Origin: Amphibacillus cookii
GTDB taxonomy: Bacteria; Bacillota; Bacilli; Bacillales; Amphibacillaceae
Reading direction: 5' to 3'
NCBI RefSeq assembly: GCF_016908375.1
Contig: NZ_JAFBDS010000003.1
Location: 276,973 to 340,972, forward strand
Length of the DNA: 64,000 nt
In this document: one piece after another, positions 19,950 through 29,061 of the stretch
Position numbering within the stretch: the first letter of the stretch is position 1
Layout of the letters: the number at the start of each line of letters is the position of its first letter
Translations under genes and position numbers: made by a program
The notes under the pieces: model-generated
Told to the model about the DNA's origin: nothing
What the model saw: only the letters and a program-made list of their open reading frames with translations
The model's database searches: none

Positions 19950-20085
19950 GGAGGAAGCCAATGGGCGAGACTCCTGAAGGAACAGCATCAGTCGAAGATC
20001 CACTTGAGTAGCGTTTTTTGCTACGCAAGTTAGCTGAGGCGATGCCTTCGGAAAGCGAGCCCATTAGCTGTCGGAACGCATCAAC
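19950..20085 (+). repeat. Folded Bacillaceae-type repetitive element
   Basis: Contains GGAAGCCAATGGGCGAGACTC and CGGAAAGCGAGCCCATTAGCTG, a layout I recognise from abundant intergenic repeats in Bacillaceae genomes (gcgagACTCCTG ... GCGGAAAGCGAG). It folds into a multi-stem structure: AATGGGC (19960-19966) with GCCCATT (20059-20065); CTGAAGG (19974-19980) with CCTTCGG (20045-20051); GCATC (19985-19989) with GATGC (20041-20045, overlapping); and an inner hairpin ACTTGAGTAGC (20002-20012) with GCTACGCAAGT (20020-20030). It lies about 135 nt upstream of glf. Confidence 0.7.
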
Positions 20086-20219
20086 GTTCTCGTTTTGATC
20101 GTTACCACGGTGATGGACTGTCGCTTTTTTAATATTCGGATTTTCATCTCTTATCAGTAATTATGAAATTGAATCACGTAATAAAACAATAATTAGAAGA
20201 TTAATAAGGAGACCTATCA

Positions 20220-21320
20220 ATGTACGATTACTTAATAGTTGGAGCCGGATTATTCGGATCTGTATTTGCATATGAGGCAAATAAAAGAGGCAAAAAGTGC
20301 CTCGTTATTGACAAACGTGGACACGTCGGTGGTAATGTTTATACAGAAGAAGTTGAAGGCATCCATGTTCATAAATATGGAGCCCATATTTTCCATACAA
20401 ATAATAAACAAATTTGGGATTACGTTAATCAATTTGCTGAATTTAATAGATATACGAATGCTCCTGTGGCTAATTATAAAGGAGAAATCTATAATCTTCC
20501 ATTTAATATGAACACATTTAATAAATTGTGGGGAGTGACGACACCAGAACAAGCTAAACAAAGAATTGATCAGCAAAGAATAGCAGCTAAAGTTGAAAAT
20601 CCGACAAACCTAGAAGAACAAGCCATTTCTCTCGTTGGCACTGATATCTATGAAAAATTAATTAAAGGCTACACTGAAAAACAATGGGGAAGATCGGCAA
20701 AGCAATTGCCCGCTTTTATTATTAAACGACTCCCTGTTCGGTTTACTTATGACAATAATTATTTTAATGATCGTTATCAAGGGATTCCAATCGGTGGCTA
20801 CACGGCAATTATTGAAAAAATGCTTGCAGGCATTGACGTTAGATTAAATGTCGACTTTTTTAAAGAAAGAGAGCAATTAGAATCGTTAGCAGATAAAGTG
20901 GTGTTCACTGGCATGATCGATCAATATTTCGATTACCAATTTGGTGTGCTCGATTACCGAAGTCTGCAATTTGAAACACAAGTGTTAAGCACCACTGATA
21001 ACTTTCAAGGGAACGCGGTTGTAAATTATACCGATCGTGAGACCCCTTATACGAGAATCATAGAACATAAACATTTTGAGTTTGGCAAACAAGATCATAC
21101 CGTCATTACTAAGGAATACCCTATCGAATGGGAGTACGGACTTGAACCGTACTACCCGATCAACAATGCTGAAAATAATGCTATATACAAGCAATATAAA
21201 ACACTAGCTGAAAAAGAATCTACTGTTCTTTTTGGTGGAAGATTAGCTACCTATAAATATTATGATATGCACCAAGTGATTGGAGAAGCATTAACTACGG
21301 TTACCAAAGAATTTGAATAG
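20220..21320 (+). CDS. glf: UDP-galactopyranose mutase
   Basis: Flavoenzyme converting UDP-galactopyranose to UDP-galactofuranose for surface glycans. The 366 residues start with the FAD-binding LIVGAGLFGSVFA, followed by CLVIDKRGHVGGNVYTE, HKYGAHIFHTNN and the conserved NLPFNMNTF. EKQWGRSAKQLP and RLPVRFTYDNNYFNDRYQGIPIGGY carry the substrate-binding Tyr and Arg residues. The C-terminal GRLATYKYYDMHQVIGEAL binds FAD. AAGGAGA lies 8 nt before the ATG. The gene is single and ends in a strong terminator; no galactofuranosyltransferase is adjacent. The GT2/GtrA-like pair 10 kb away is the nearest possible user. Confidence 0.95.
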   Translation: MYDYLIVGAGLFGSVFAYEANKRGKKCLVIDKRGHVGGNVYTEEVEGIHVHKYGAHIFHTNNKQIWDYVNQFAEFNRYTNAPVANYKGEIYNLPFNMNTFNKLWGVTTPEQAKQRIDQQRIAAKVENPTNLEEQAISLVGTDIYEKLIKGYTEKQWGRSAKQLPAFIIKRLPVRFTYDNNYFNDRYQGIPIGGYTAIIEKMLAGIDVRLNVDFFKEREQLESLADKVVFTGMIDQYFDYQFGVLDYRSLQFETQVLSTTDNFQGNAVVNYTDRETPYTRIIEHKHFEFGKQDHTVITKEYPIEWEYGLEPYYPINNAENNAIYKQYKTLAEKESTVLFGGRLATYKYYDMHQVIGEALTTVTKEFE

Positions 21321-21330
21321 TAAACGATTA

Positions 21331-21374
21331 AAAGCGTAGCACAAAACTATGAGTAAACTTTTGTGCTACGCTTT
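21331..21374 (+). terminator. Terminator of glf
   Basis: AAAGCGTAGCACAAAA (21331-21346) pairs perfectly with TTTTGTGCTACGCTTT (21359-21374) around a 12-nt loop, ten bases after the glf stop. Confidence 0.92.
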
Positions 21375-21404
21375 CGTATATATACCATACATTTCTTATA
21401 ACGA

Positions 21405-22388
21405 GTGGTTGTCTTTATCCTTGACCTTTCCGAATTGCGCCTTGTAAACCATCAACACAAGCATGTTAATCATCGTTATTTCCGTTTAATATTTTCCATT
21501 ATAATCCGACTTTTTGGGATGCTTGGCATGTCCACCTTTACCCTAATTGGAGATCATACAAAAGCAAACAAGGCCGGCAAGGCGATGGCTTTCTCTGGTG
21601 CGACCATCGGTTTATCAGCCCTTATTGGGCCAGCATTCGGTGGTGCAATGGCTGCTCGCGCGCAAATTGAGACCGTCTTTATGATTGTCGCTGGTTTATT
21701 TGCTCTTACTGGGGTATTGTCCATTTGGTTCGTCAGTGAATCTTACAAAAAAAGCGAACGTGGCCAAGTACAGCTAAAAGACCTTTCGCGGTTATTAAGA
21801 AATCGTCCGCTTATTCAAGCATCTATTGCTGCGTTTAGCTTAATGATGAGTAATGGCACTCTATCTTTTCCACTCCCACTTCACCTAGAATCAGTCGGTT
21901 TTACTACATCAATCACTGGTGGATTAATGAGTTTATTTGCAGGTGTTGCGTTAATTATTTTTTTAACACCGCTTAATAAAATCTATAATAAGCATGATCC
22001 GATGTCATTAGTCACCACTGGCTTGCTGTTCATTACGATAGCCTTATTGTTTCTAAGTCAGGTAGCTACATTAACCTACCTAGGATTAGCGATGGTCATT
22101 TATGGGATTGGCTTTGCCTTTGTCTTTCCATCAATGAACCAACTGGTAACATTAATTTCTACGCAGAAAGAACGCGGCAAAGCTTATGGCATTTTTTACG
22201 CTCCATTCTCTCTTGGGGCTGTCGCTGGATCCAGCTTAGCTTGACTTACAACCCATTGGGTGCCCAACCCTTTTTTAGTTAGCATCCTTACACTCACCGC
22301 GTCCATTATTACATTAAAGGCAATTGAATTGCCTATTCGACCTTATTATCAAAATAAAGAAACACGATTCTTTTTCAAAAATTTTTAG
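21405..22388 (+). pseudogene. MFS drug-efflux-type transporter, truncated and interrupted
   Basis: From about 21500 the frame reads as the middle of a 12-segment MFS exporter: FTLIGDHTKANKAGKAMAFSG (the loop after TM4) and SALIGPAFGGAMA (motif C), then TM6 to TM11. A TGA at 22242-22244 interrupts it; the same frame continues for 47 codons (THWVPNPFLVSILTLTASIIT) to a TAG at 22386-22388, clearly the missing last segment. The front is also damaged: the first ~25 codons do not resemble TM1-3, and about 100 residues of the family N-terminus are absent. There is no ribosome binding site. It follows the glf terminator directly. Confidence 0.85.
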
Positions 22389-22700
22389 TATTTACAAATC
22401 AAACATATAACAGCTAACAACCATACATTACATCAAATTTTAACGTTCCCTCACTAAATTTTTTAAAATACGTTCACTAAATGCTCACCATTTAACATGT
22501 TTTTTGTTTAATAATCTTCCAAATCACATGATTTTGTGCTAATTTATTGTAAGAAGTTTCTGTATATTCCGCCTTTTTATTAATTATGTGTCCTTATACA
22601 ATCAGCATTGACTTTGTTTTGCTAAGCCACTCGCCAATAAACGATCATTTGATTGGGTATTATAATTAAGAAACTTTTAGAAAATTTAAAGGAGAAATAA
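22389..22700 (+). other. AT-rich promoter region before the AGCS symporter
   Basis: No gene is visible. TATAAT occurs near 22661-22666, but no good -35 element stands at the right distance. AAAGGAG precedes the downstream ATG. Confidence 0.4.
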
Positions 22701-24071
22701 ATGGATTTTATCAAGATTATTGAAGATATTAACAGTATTTTATGGGGACCGATTATGTTATTTCTTTTAGTTGGGACAGGTGTCTTGTTCACCTATCGAC
22801 TAAAAGCAATACAAATCAGAAAGTTCAAACAAGCTTGGAGGGAAACTTTCGGCGGTCTGTTTAAGAAGAATAATAACGACAATAAAGATGGAATATCGTC
22901 GTTTCAAGCCTTAACGACCGCCATTGCTGCACAAGTGGGTACAGGCAACTTAGCAGGTGTCGCAACAGCCGTTGCAGCCGGGGGGCCTGGTGCTATCTTT
23001 TGGATGTGGGTGAGTGGTTTTTTTGGAATGGGGACGATCTTCGCCGAGGCGATACTCGCTCAGCTCCATACTGAACGGTTAGATGGTGAAATCACCGGTG
23101 GTCCGGCTTACTATATTAAAAAAGGATTAGGTAGTAAGTTTCTTGCTGGCTTCTTTGCCATCTCGATCATACTAGCACTTGGTTTAATGGGAAATATGGT
23201 TCAATCAAGTTCAATTGCTGAATCCGCTCAAGTTGCCTTTAACATTCCAAATATAATTACCGGTTTTATTATTGCTTTGCTTGTCGGTTTAATTATTATT
23301 GGTGGGATTAAACGGATTGCCTCTTTCACAGAAAAAATCGTTCCTATCATGGCCGGCTTTTATATCGTTGGTGCACTAATTATTATTTTTATGCATGCTG
23401 ACATGATTTTGCCTTCATTTCGAATGATTTTCCATGGGGCTTTTAATCCATCAGCAGCGACTGGTGGCATTATTGGTGTATCGATCAAAGAAAGTTTTCG
23501 ATATGGTATTGCCCGTGGGTTATTTTCGAATGAAGCAGGGATGGGTTCCACCCCACATGCCCATGCTGTAGCTAGGGTCAACCACCCGGCGCAACAAGGT
23601 CTTGTTTCATTTATGGGTGTTATTGTCGATACAGGCGTTGTTTGTACCTTGACAGCGCTCGTTATTTTAACAACTGGCTCTTTCTCAACAGGTCTATTTG
23701 GTGCACAACTTACACAAGAAGGCTTTACGATTGGATTTGGAAACTTCGGCTCGACGTTTATTGCAATTTGTCTCTTCTTCTTCTCTTTATCAACAATTAT
23801 CAGTTGGTATTACTTTGGCGAGGCGAATGTCAAGTTTCTGACGGGTAAAAAAGGCATTACTTTCTATCGAGGGATCGTGCTCATTTTTATCGTTATTGGC
23901 ACAACGATTAATGCTGAAGTAATTTGGGAGCTTGCCGACATCTTTAACGGGCTGATGGTCATCCCAAACTTGATCGCACTCCTTGGCTTAGCCTCACTCG
24001 TTATTAAAGTAGCTAATGATTACGAGGATCGTTTTATTAAAGATAAACCATCTAAATATCGCCGAGATTAA
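22701..24071 (+). CDS. AGCS-family sodium:alanine/glycine symporter
   Basis: Imports alanine or glycine with Na+. The 456-residue protein has the family landmarks FQALTTAIAAQVGTGNLAGVA (signature near residue 70), GGPGAIFWMWVSGFFGMGT, the FAEAILAQLHT loop and SNEAGMGSTPHAHAVA. About eleven membrane segments are present and the length is normal. AAAGGAG is 7 nt before the ATG. It is monocistronic, ending in a hairpin, and unrelated to the surrounding sugar loci. AlsT, GlnT and YrbD paralogues cannot be told apart here. Confidence 0.93.
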   Translation: MDFIKIIEDINSILWGPIMLFLLVGTGVLFTYRLKAIQIRKFKQAWRETFGGLFKKNNNDNKDGISSFQALTTAIAAQVGTGNLAGVATAVAAGGPGAIFWMWVSGFFGMGTIFAEAILAQLHTERLDGEITGGPAYYIKKGLGSKFLAGFFAISIILALGLMGNMVQSSSIAESAQVAFNIPNIITGFIIALLVGLIIIGGIKRIASFTEKIVPIMAGFYIVGALIIIFMHADMILPSFRMIFHGAFNPSAATGGIIGVSIKESFRYGIARGLFSNEAGMGSTPHAHAVARVNHPAQQGLVSFMGVIVDTGVVCTLTALVILTTGSFSTGLFGAQLTQEGFTIGFGNFGSTFIAICLFFFSLSTIISWYYFGEANVKFLTGKKGITFYRGIVLIFIVIGTTINAEVIWELADIFNGLMVIPNLIALLGLASLVIKVANDYEDRFIKDKPSKYRRD

Positions 24072-24087
24072 TAGATCGTTAGCACCA

Positions 24088-24118
24088 TTAGCCCACATCT
24101 CTTTCAGATGCGGGCTAA
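24088..24118 (+). terminator. Terminator of the AGCS symporter gene
   Basis: TTAGCCCACATCT (24088-24100) pairs with AGATGCGGGCTAA (24106-24118), with one mismatch and a 5-nt loop, 17 nt after the stop. The following T content is modest. Confidence 0.75.
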
Positions 24119-24212
24119 TTCACGTTCAATTATTTATTCAACTTTATCGACAAAAAACAGATGAAGCAAATACAAATGCTTACCTATCGTTATATTGTCC
24201 GTCCTCGTTCAT

Positions 24213-26495
24213 TTAATTGCTGTCATCATTTAGTGGAATAACATTTAATTCACTATTGATGACGCCAAGCAATTCTTTTGGAATCTTAAAACGTGAACGT
24301 TTTGACATACTTTCAATGGTCATCAATCCGGTCATTAAGCGCATGGTGTCATTCTCCATTATGTCCCCAAAATACTTTTTAAAGACAGCTTTCGCCTTTT
24401 GATTTTTATATAAATCTTCTATAGTGTCAAAAATCGAATAATAGCCTTCTTTTACATTGACTTCTTGTACTTCTTTTAAGTCAAATTTTTCAAACCAGTT
24501 CGTTACATTACTTTTTTCTTCCGCCTGAACAAAGGTATAGCCTTTGTCTTGTTCCTTAACGTGATGAATTCGCATGTCATCTTGATACTGATTCCCATCT
24601 TGATCATAGCCGTTTACTAGGATGACATTCTCCCCTAATGTTAATGCGATATCCTTAATCGTTTCCATAGGTTTGGTCACCGCTTGCTCAGCAACTTTGC
24701 TACCGTTAACCAGTAACTCCACTCGGGACAGGTTTGATAAAATAACGATGTCATTATTTTTTCTATGGCGATTTACAAACCTACTCCCCGCTAATTTTAC
24801 AAATGGATCACCTGACCAATAGGCTTTACACAAATAAAAAGCATCTTTTTTTGTTTGTCTATCAATGGTGACGAGCCCCTTTTGGTTAATGCCCTTCGCT
24901 CCACCCTCGTTTCTAATTTCACTGCCAAAATCAAACATAGCCCATACATAACCACCAAGAACATAAGGCCGTTCTTCAAAAGTTCGTAAAGCGTTATCTT
25001 GAAATAACAATTGGTACTCTTCTGTATAATCTTTTACCTCTGGATGATAGCTATGGAATTTAGGGTTTGTATCAACCCCATATTCTGAAACGAGGACAGG
25101 TATATTTGGTCTATCTTTGTTAAACGCATCGAGCCTTTCACCTAGGCCACCCATCTCACCATAATACCAGCCATAATAAAGATTATAGCCAACTATATCT
25201 GTTAACCCATTTAAGTAACTCTTGTTATTGACGGAGTGAATATTAGCTTGGGCAATGATTCGGGTTGAATCCAAATGTCGAGCCAAATCAACAAGCTCTT
25301 CCACTAACTCATAAATTCTCTCATTTTCCACGGCGATAGTTATTTCATTTTGCACACCCCAACAGTAGATTGACGTGTGATTGTATGCTTGTTTAATCAG
25401 CCTTTCAAGCTGTTCTTTTGCATTTTGATTTTCTTCGTCAGTTGTAGTTGGGACACTAATAAAAGGGATTTCTGCCCAGACCAATAAACCAGCTTCATCA
25501 CAAAGTGTGTAAAAATAGTCATGATGTTGATAATGGGCCAATCTAACTGAATTTGCACCTACCTCTTTTATTAAAGCAAGGTCCCTTTCCATATGCTCTT
25601 TCGTTAAAGCATTGCCTATTTGAGAAAAATCTTGATGGCGACTAACACCATTTAACTTAAGTGGCTCTCCATTTAATAAAATACCTTGATCAGCGGTTAC
25701 TTCTATTGTTCTAAATCCAATTGATAGCTGTCTCTTATCGATAAGATTGCCATCGGTATATAAGCTTACTTGTAGTTGATAGAGATAAGGGTCTTTTACC
25801 CCTTGCCAAAGATGAGGACTTTCAATCTGTTCAGTGAATTTGAAACTTAATTCATCTTTACACTGATCGAGTTTCTCCCTTTTCAAAGTACAATTATTCT
25901 CACGATCAAATAATTCAATTGCAATGACGACGTCATCAGATGCGTGTCGTTCATTGATAATCGTTCCTGTTATTGATAGTTCAAAAGCGTCTCCATTTAA
26001 TGCTTTCTGAGCAACATAGATCCCGTCTTTTCCATTATCCATCAAATCAAAGTGCACGTGGTCTACTTCAATTAATTTAACATCCCTATATAATCCACCA
26101 TAAAATGAGAAATCCGCCATTAAAGGATACACATCATCATGTTTGGCGTTATCAACAAAAATAGTGATGGTATTTTCACCCTTAACCAAATACGGCGTTA
26201 GATGCACTCTAAACATAGAAAATCCACACCGATTGAGACATACGTAGTGATCGTTCACATAAACCTCGGCAACTAAACTTGCTGCACCTACCTCAAGAAA
26301 ATAGTAATTAGAAATCTGGTTTAAGGTTATTTTCCTTTGATAACGACACTTCCCTTTAAACATGCCTTCTCCACTCTGACCATCTTTAGCATTAAAGCAG
26401 TGTGGTAAATCCACACGTGTTTCCTTATGATCAGCTGAACTTTCATATGCTTCAGTAAATAACCAATCTTGATTTAGTTCTTTAACATTTATCAT
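24213..26495 (-). CDS. GH2 glycosidase (beta-galactosidase / beta-glucuronidase type)
   Basis: Cytoplasmic GH2 enzyme of 760 residues. A jelly-roll sugar-binding domain (about 1-170) precedes an immunoglobulin-like domain (about 170-270) and the TIM barrel (about 270-560). The acid/base is Glu384 in WGVQNEI and the nucleophile Glu471 in VSEYGVD. RHQDF and ANSVRLAHYQHHDYFY are typical GH2 positions. About 200 C-terminal residues form an extra beta-rich part and a helical tail. GINQKGLVTIDR contains the N-x-K-G pattern that binds the glucuronate carboxylate in GUS, but similar sequences occur in beta-galactosidases, so specificity is open. It lies downstream of a PTS and the glucuronate genes, separated by repeat D, which favours a glucuronide. 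Confidence 0.88.
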   Translation of the reverse strand: MINVKELNQDWLFTEAYESSADHKETRVDLPHCFNAKDGQSGEGMFKGKCRYQRKITLNQISNYYFLEVGAASLVAEVYVNDHYVCLNRCGFSMFRVHLTPYLVKGENTITIFVDNAKHDDVYPLMADFSFYGGLYRDVKLIEVDHVHFDLMDNGKDGIYVAQKALNGDAFELSITGTIINERHASDDVVIAIELFDRENNCTLKREKLDQCKDELSFKFTEQIESPHLWQGVKDPYLYQLQVSLYTDGNLIDKRQLSIGFRTIEVTADQGILLNGEPLKLNGVSRHQDFSQIGNALTKEHMERDLALIKEVGANSVRLAHYQHHDYFYTLCDEAGLLVWAEIPFISVPTTTDEENQNAKEQLERLIKQAYNHTSIYCWGVQNEITIAVENERIYELVEELVDLARHLDSTRIIAQANIHSVNNKSYLNGLTDIVGYNLYYGWYYGEMGGLGERLDAFNKDRPNIPVLVSEYGVDTNPKFHSYHPEVKDYTEEYQLLFQDNALRTFEERPYVLGGYVWAMFDFGSEIRNEGGAKGINQKGLVTIDRQTKKDAFYLCKAYWSGDPFVKLAGSRFVNRHRKNNDIVILSNLSRVELLVNGSKVAEQAVTKPMETIKDIALTLGENVILVNGYDQDGNQYQDDMRIHHVKEQDKGYTFVQAEEKSNVTNWFEKFDLKEVQEVNVKEGYYSIFDTIEDLYKNQKAKAVFKKYFGDIMENDTMRLMTGLMTIESMSKRSRFKIPKELLGVINSELNVIPLNDDSN

Positions 26496-26522
26496 ACAAT
26501 CCCCCTCTACTAAAACATCTAC

Positions 26523-26660
26523 TAACGTTTATCACAGATAACCGTCCGTCAAAACCCCACCTTAAAATAGAAAACAGCGGTCAATCGATTAAGGTGGGTG
26601 ATAACGAACACTCATGTTTGGATTCACTCAATGAACCTGCAAGCAGTGGGTGAAGAACGA
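26523..26660 (-). repeat. Dispersed intergenic repeat, copy D (inverted orientation)
   Basis: Reads on the minus strand as CACCCACTGCTTGCAGG, TTCATTGAGTGAATCC, GTTATCACCCACCTTAATCG, TATTTTAAGGTGGGGTTTTGAC, GGACGGTTATCTGTGATAAAC, matching copies B and C. It sits between the PTS EIIC gene and the GH2 gene. AAGCAGTGGG (26641-26650) and CCCACTGCTT (26666-26675) form a perfect hairpin at its edge. Confidence 0.75.
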
Positions 26661-26675
26661 ACACGCCCACTGCTT
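26641..26675. terminator. Hairpin between EIIC and GH2 genes
   Basis: AAGCAGTGGG pairs with CCCACTGCTT over 10 bp with a 15-nt loop. A second, nested structure follows towards EIIC (CCGTGAT at 26695-26701 with ATCACGG at 26759-26765, enclosing an ATCGTTT/AAACGAT stem). Either may weaken read-through from the PTS operon into GH2. Confidence 0.5.
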
Positions 26676-26793
26676 ACAGATTCGTTTTATACTTCCGTGA
26701 TTTTATGTCTTTATTTAAATCGTTTGATTAACAATATATTGATGAAACGATAGCTTTTATCACGGTTTAAATACAATATCATAGTCTTGTTGA

Positions 26794-28071
26794 TTAGACC
26801 GTTTCTGCTGCCAATTCCTCATCTTGCTCTTTTTTAAAGGCCGCCCGGTCTGCCTTTTTAAAGAATGGATACCATACCAAGACTTGCAAGGCAACTAACC
26901 CTATTTGTAAAGCAGCAATTCGCCAACTTCCTCCTATAAAGCCTCCGATAACAATCGGCATTCCTGTTATCGGTGCAATTCCATTAACTCTTGGTATCAA
27001 TTCGATAAAGGTTAGAAAATAGGCAACAGATATACTAATAGCATTCATAAAAACAAAAGGAATTACAAATTTAAAATTGAATACTAAAGGAACACCAAAT
27101 ACTAAAGGCTCCGAAATACCGAAAAGGGCTGGAATCGTTGTCAATTTTCCTAAAGCTTTATATTGCTTACTCTTTGCCACAAATAACATCAATAGAGTCA
27201 AACCGATGGCACTAGCAGACATTGTATACGTACTAATAAATGCACGTCCAACAATATTTGGTAATGGGTCACCCGCAGCATATGCTGATAGTTGAGCTGC
27301 ATCCATTGCTGTGAAAATTGGTAATACCACCGAATAAACAACCAAGGTTCCATGAATCCCAAAAAACCATAATAGCTGTGCAATTGTCCACAAAATAATA
27401 ACAGAGAATACGTTCGCACCTAGTCCTTCAAGCGGAATCTGCAGAAATGTATAGATTAAATCATGAAGTGAACCTAATGGTGTTGCTTCAAAAATGACCG
27501 ATACGACAGCAAAAAACATAACAGCGATAATACCAGGTATTAAACTACTAAAGCTATTTGAAACAACTGGTGGTACACTAGAAGGCATCTTAATCGTTAT
27601 TCCTTTTTGTTTTATTACTACATATATTTTAGTTGCCACCAATGCAACAATAATCCCCGTAAAGATACCAAAACCGCCTAGCCAGTGCATAGGAATAGCT
27701 ATCCCCTCTGCGTCTATTACTGGTGTGACAATAAAGAAACTCATCAAGGTTATTAGACTTGCAATAACACCGTCCTCACCAAGTTGTTTAGCATAATTAC
27801 TTGCAATCGCGACCGCAAAAATGACAGCTAAGAAATCAGTAGAAAACATAATAACAACTTCTAATACAGAACGGATACCACTCGTATCAATGAAACTTTG
27901 CCAAAATCCTAATGGTAAATTAATAAATAGAGCCGCAAACGCACCGACCAGCGTAATAGGCAAGGCACCCATCATACCATTTGTTATCCCATTTACGATT
28001 TTACTTTTTTGAATTTTATTAACTTTTTTTGATAGCTTCTTCGAAAACTCTTGTGAATTAAACTTTCCCAT
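26794..28071 (-). CDS. PTS lactose/cellobiose-class EIIC
   Basis: Membrane channel component of a lactose/cellobiose/chitobiose-class PTS (425 residues, about ten membrane segments). Landmarks are ALPITLVGAFAALFINLP, LWFFGIHGTLVVYSVVLP with the family GIHG motif, and TIPALFGISEPLVFGVPLVFN, the substrate-site EP loop. There is no fused EIIA or EIIB; those are the two genes just upstream on the same strand. AGGAGGG lies 5 nt before the ATG. The order EIIA-EIIB-EIIC directly follows the glucuronate genes. Confidence 0.93.
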   Translation of the reverse strand: MGKFNSQEFSKKLSKKVNKIQKSKIVNGITNGMMGALPITLVGAFAALFINLPLGFWQSFIDTSGIRSVLEVVIMFSTDFLAVIFAVAIASNYAKQLGEDGVIASLITLMSFFIVTPVIDAEGIAIPMHWLGGFGIFTGIIVALVATKIYVVIKQKGITIKMPSSVPPVVSNSFSSLIPGIIAVMFFAVVSVIFEATPLGSLHDLIYTFLQIPLEGLGANVFSVIILWTIAQLLWFFGIHGTLVVYSVVLPIFTAMDAAQLSAYAAGDPLPNIVGRAFISTYTMSASAIGLTLLMLFVAKSKQYKALGKLTTIPALFGISEPLVFGVPLVFNFKFVIPFVFMNAISISVAYFLTFIELIPRVNGIAPITGMPIVIGGFIGGSWRIAALQIGLVALQVLVWYPFFKKADRAAFKKEQDEELAAETV

Positions 28072-28158
28072 TATAACCCTCCTCCAATTATTTAACCCTT
28101 ATTATGTGTAGTCTGCTCAAGCTTCTAAACATGATTAACCCTTAATGGGGACAGTTGA

Positions 28159-28464
28159 TTAGTCCATTAATGCAATGGCTTCACGCAAAACCTTTTCTCC
28201 ATTCATCATTCCATAATCGGACATGTTAATTACGTTTACTTTCATTCCTTGTGGTTCGTATTTTTCCTTTAGTTCATCCTCAAGATAAGAAATTTGTGGA
28301 CCGAGCAACAGAATATCCGTTTTCTCTGTATACTCTTCAAATTGAGTTTCTGACATCGCAATAATTTTTGCATCAATATTTTGCTTTTTTGCACTTTCTT
28401 TCATCTTCGCCATTAACATAGATGTCGACATCCCTGCTGCACAAACTAATGTAATATGAATCAT
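28159..28464 (-). CDS. PTS lactose/cellobiose-class EIIB
   Basis: Cytoplasmic phosphocarrier of 101 residues. The phospho-Cys is Cys8 in LVCAAGMSTSML, the hallmark of the lactose/cellobiose EIIB fold; LLLGPQISY is also typical. I start at the ATG of MIHITLV because AAGGGTGATT precedes it; a longer open frame of 14 codons lacks family similarity. It lies between EIIA and EIIC, with EIIC 87 nt downstream. Confidence 0.93.
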   Translation of the reverse strand: MIHITLVCAAGMSTSMLMAKMKESAKKQNIDAKIIAMSETQFEEYTEKTDILLLGPQISYLEDELKEKYEPQGMKVNVINMSDYGMMNGEKVLREAIALMD

Positions 28465-28562
28465 ATAATCACCCTTTTTCATTATTTTTATTTTTCTCAA
28501 ATCCACTAACTATTTAGGAAACGCATTAAAATCAAACTGCCCCGCAAAAATGCTATCTCTTT

Positions 28563-28874
28563 TTACATTGCTTCTAATTTTTCACTTAGTTTAATCACAT
28601 ATTTGGCTAGATCCCTTACCGTTATAGCATTCATAAGATGATCTTGCGCATGAACCATTAAAAGCGATAGTTCTGTTTGCTCACCTCTTGATTCAGCCTG
28701 AATTAAATTAGTCTGAATTTTATGGGCTTTATTCAACTCTTCATTTGCCTCAGAAACTAACTTGTTTGACTCTACTAATTCATTTTCTTCCGCTTTCTGT
28801 AAAGCCTTCATCGTTAGGCTTTTAGCATTTCCAGCATGCATTATAATGCCCATAATAAATTCTTGATTTACCAT
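28563..28874 (-). CDS. PTS lactose/cellobiose-class EIIA
   Basis: Three-helix phosphocarrier of 103 residues. FIMGIIMHAGNAKSL opens helix 1 and LMVHAQDHLMNA carries the phospho-acceptor His (about His75). I start at the ATG of MVNQEF with GAGGGGGG about 10 nt upstream; six extra codons above would cover that site. It is the first gene of the PTS trio. A cre-like box (28896-28909) and a GTATAC palindrome (28917-28926) stand just upstream, so it is probably controlled both by CcpA and by the GntR regulator of the glucuronate operon. Confidence 0.92.
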   Translation of the reverse strand: MVNQEFIMGIIMHAGNAKSLTMKALQKAEENELVESNKLVSEANEELNKAHKIQTNLIQAESRGEQTELSLLMVHAQDHLMNAITVRDLAKYVIKLSEKLEAM

Positions 28875-28895
28875 ACGTGATGCCCCCCTCATTTT

Positions 28896-28909
28896 CGAAT
28901 GCGCTTTCT
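28896..28909 (-). promoter_or_regulatory. cre-like box before the PTS trio
   Basis: The minus strand reads AGAAAGCGCATTCG, three mismatches to the CcpA consensus TGWAANCGNTNWCA. It is 22 nt upstream of the EIIA start, where CcpA could act as a roadblock. Confidence 0.5.
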
Positions 28910-28916
28910 TCGATGC

Positions 28917-28926
28917 AAGTATACTT
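28917..28926 (-). promoter_or_regulatory. GTATAC palindrome before the PTS trio, possible GntR operator
   Basis: AAGTATACTT is a perfect 10-bp palindrome with the GT-N2-AC core of FadR-subfamily GntR operators. The same GTATAC core occurs before eda (34119-34128). Confidence 0.45.
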
Positions 28927-29061
28927 ACATATTTTTATTTCAAATTTCTCTTATAAATAAATTTTGTGTCTGAGTAAATGGTTAATAATTTTACGTTACA
29001 TTTGCAATCATAGCTTAAATCATTTTCTTAATAATAGAATTAACCAGTCACATCGCGCTCA

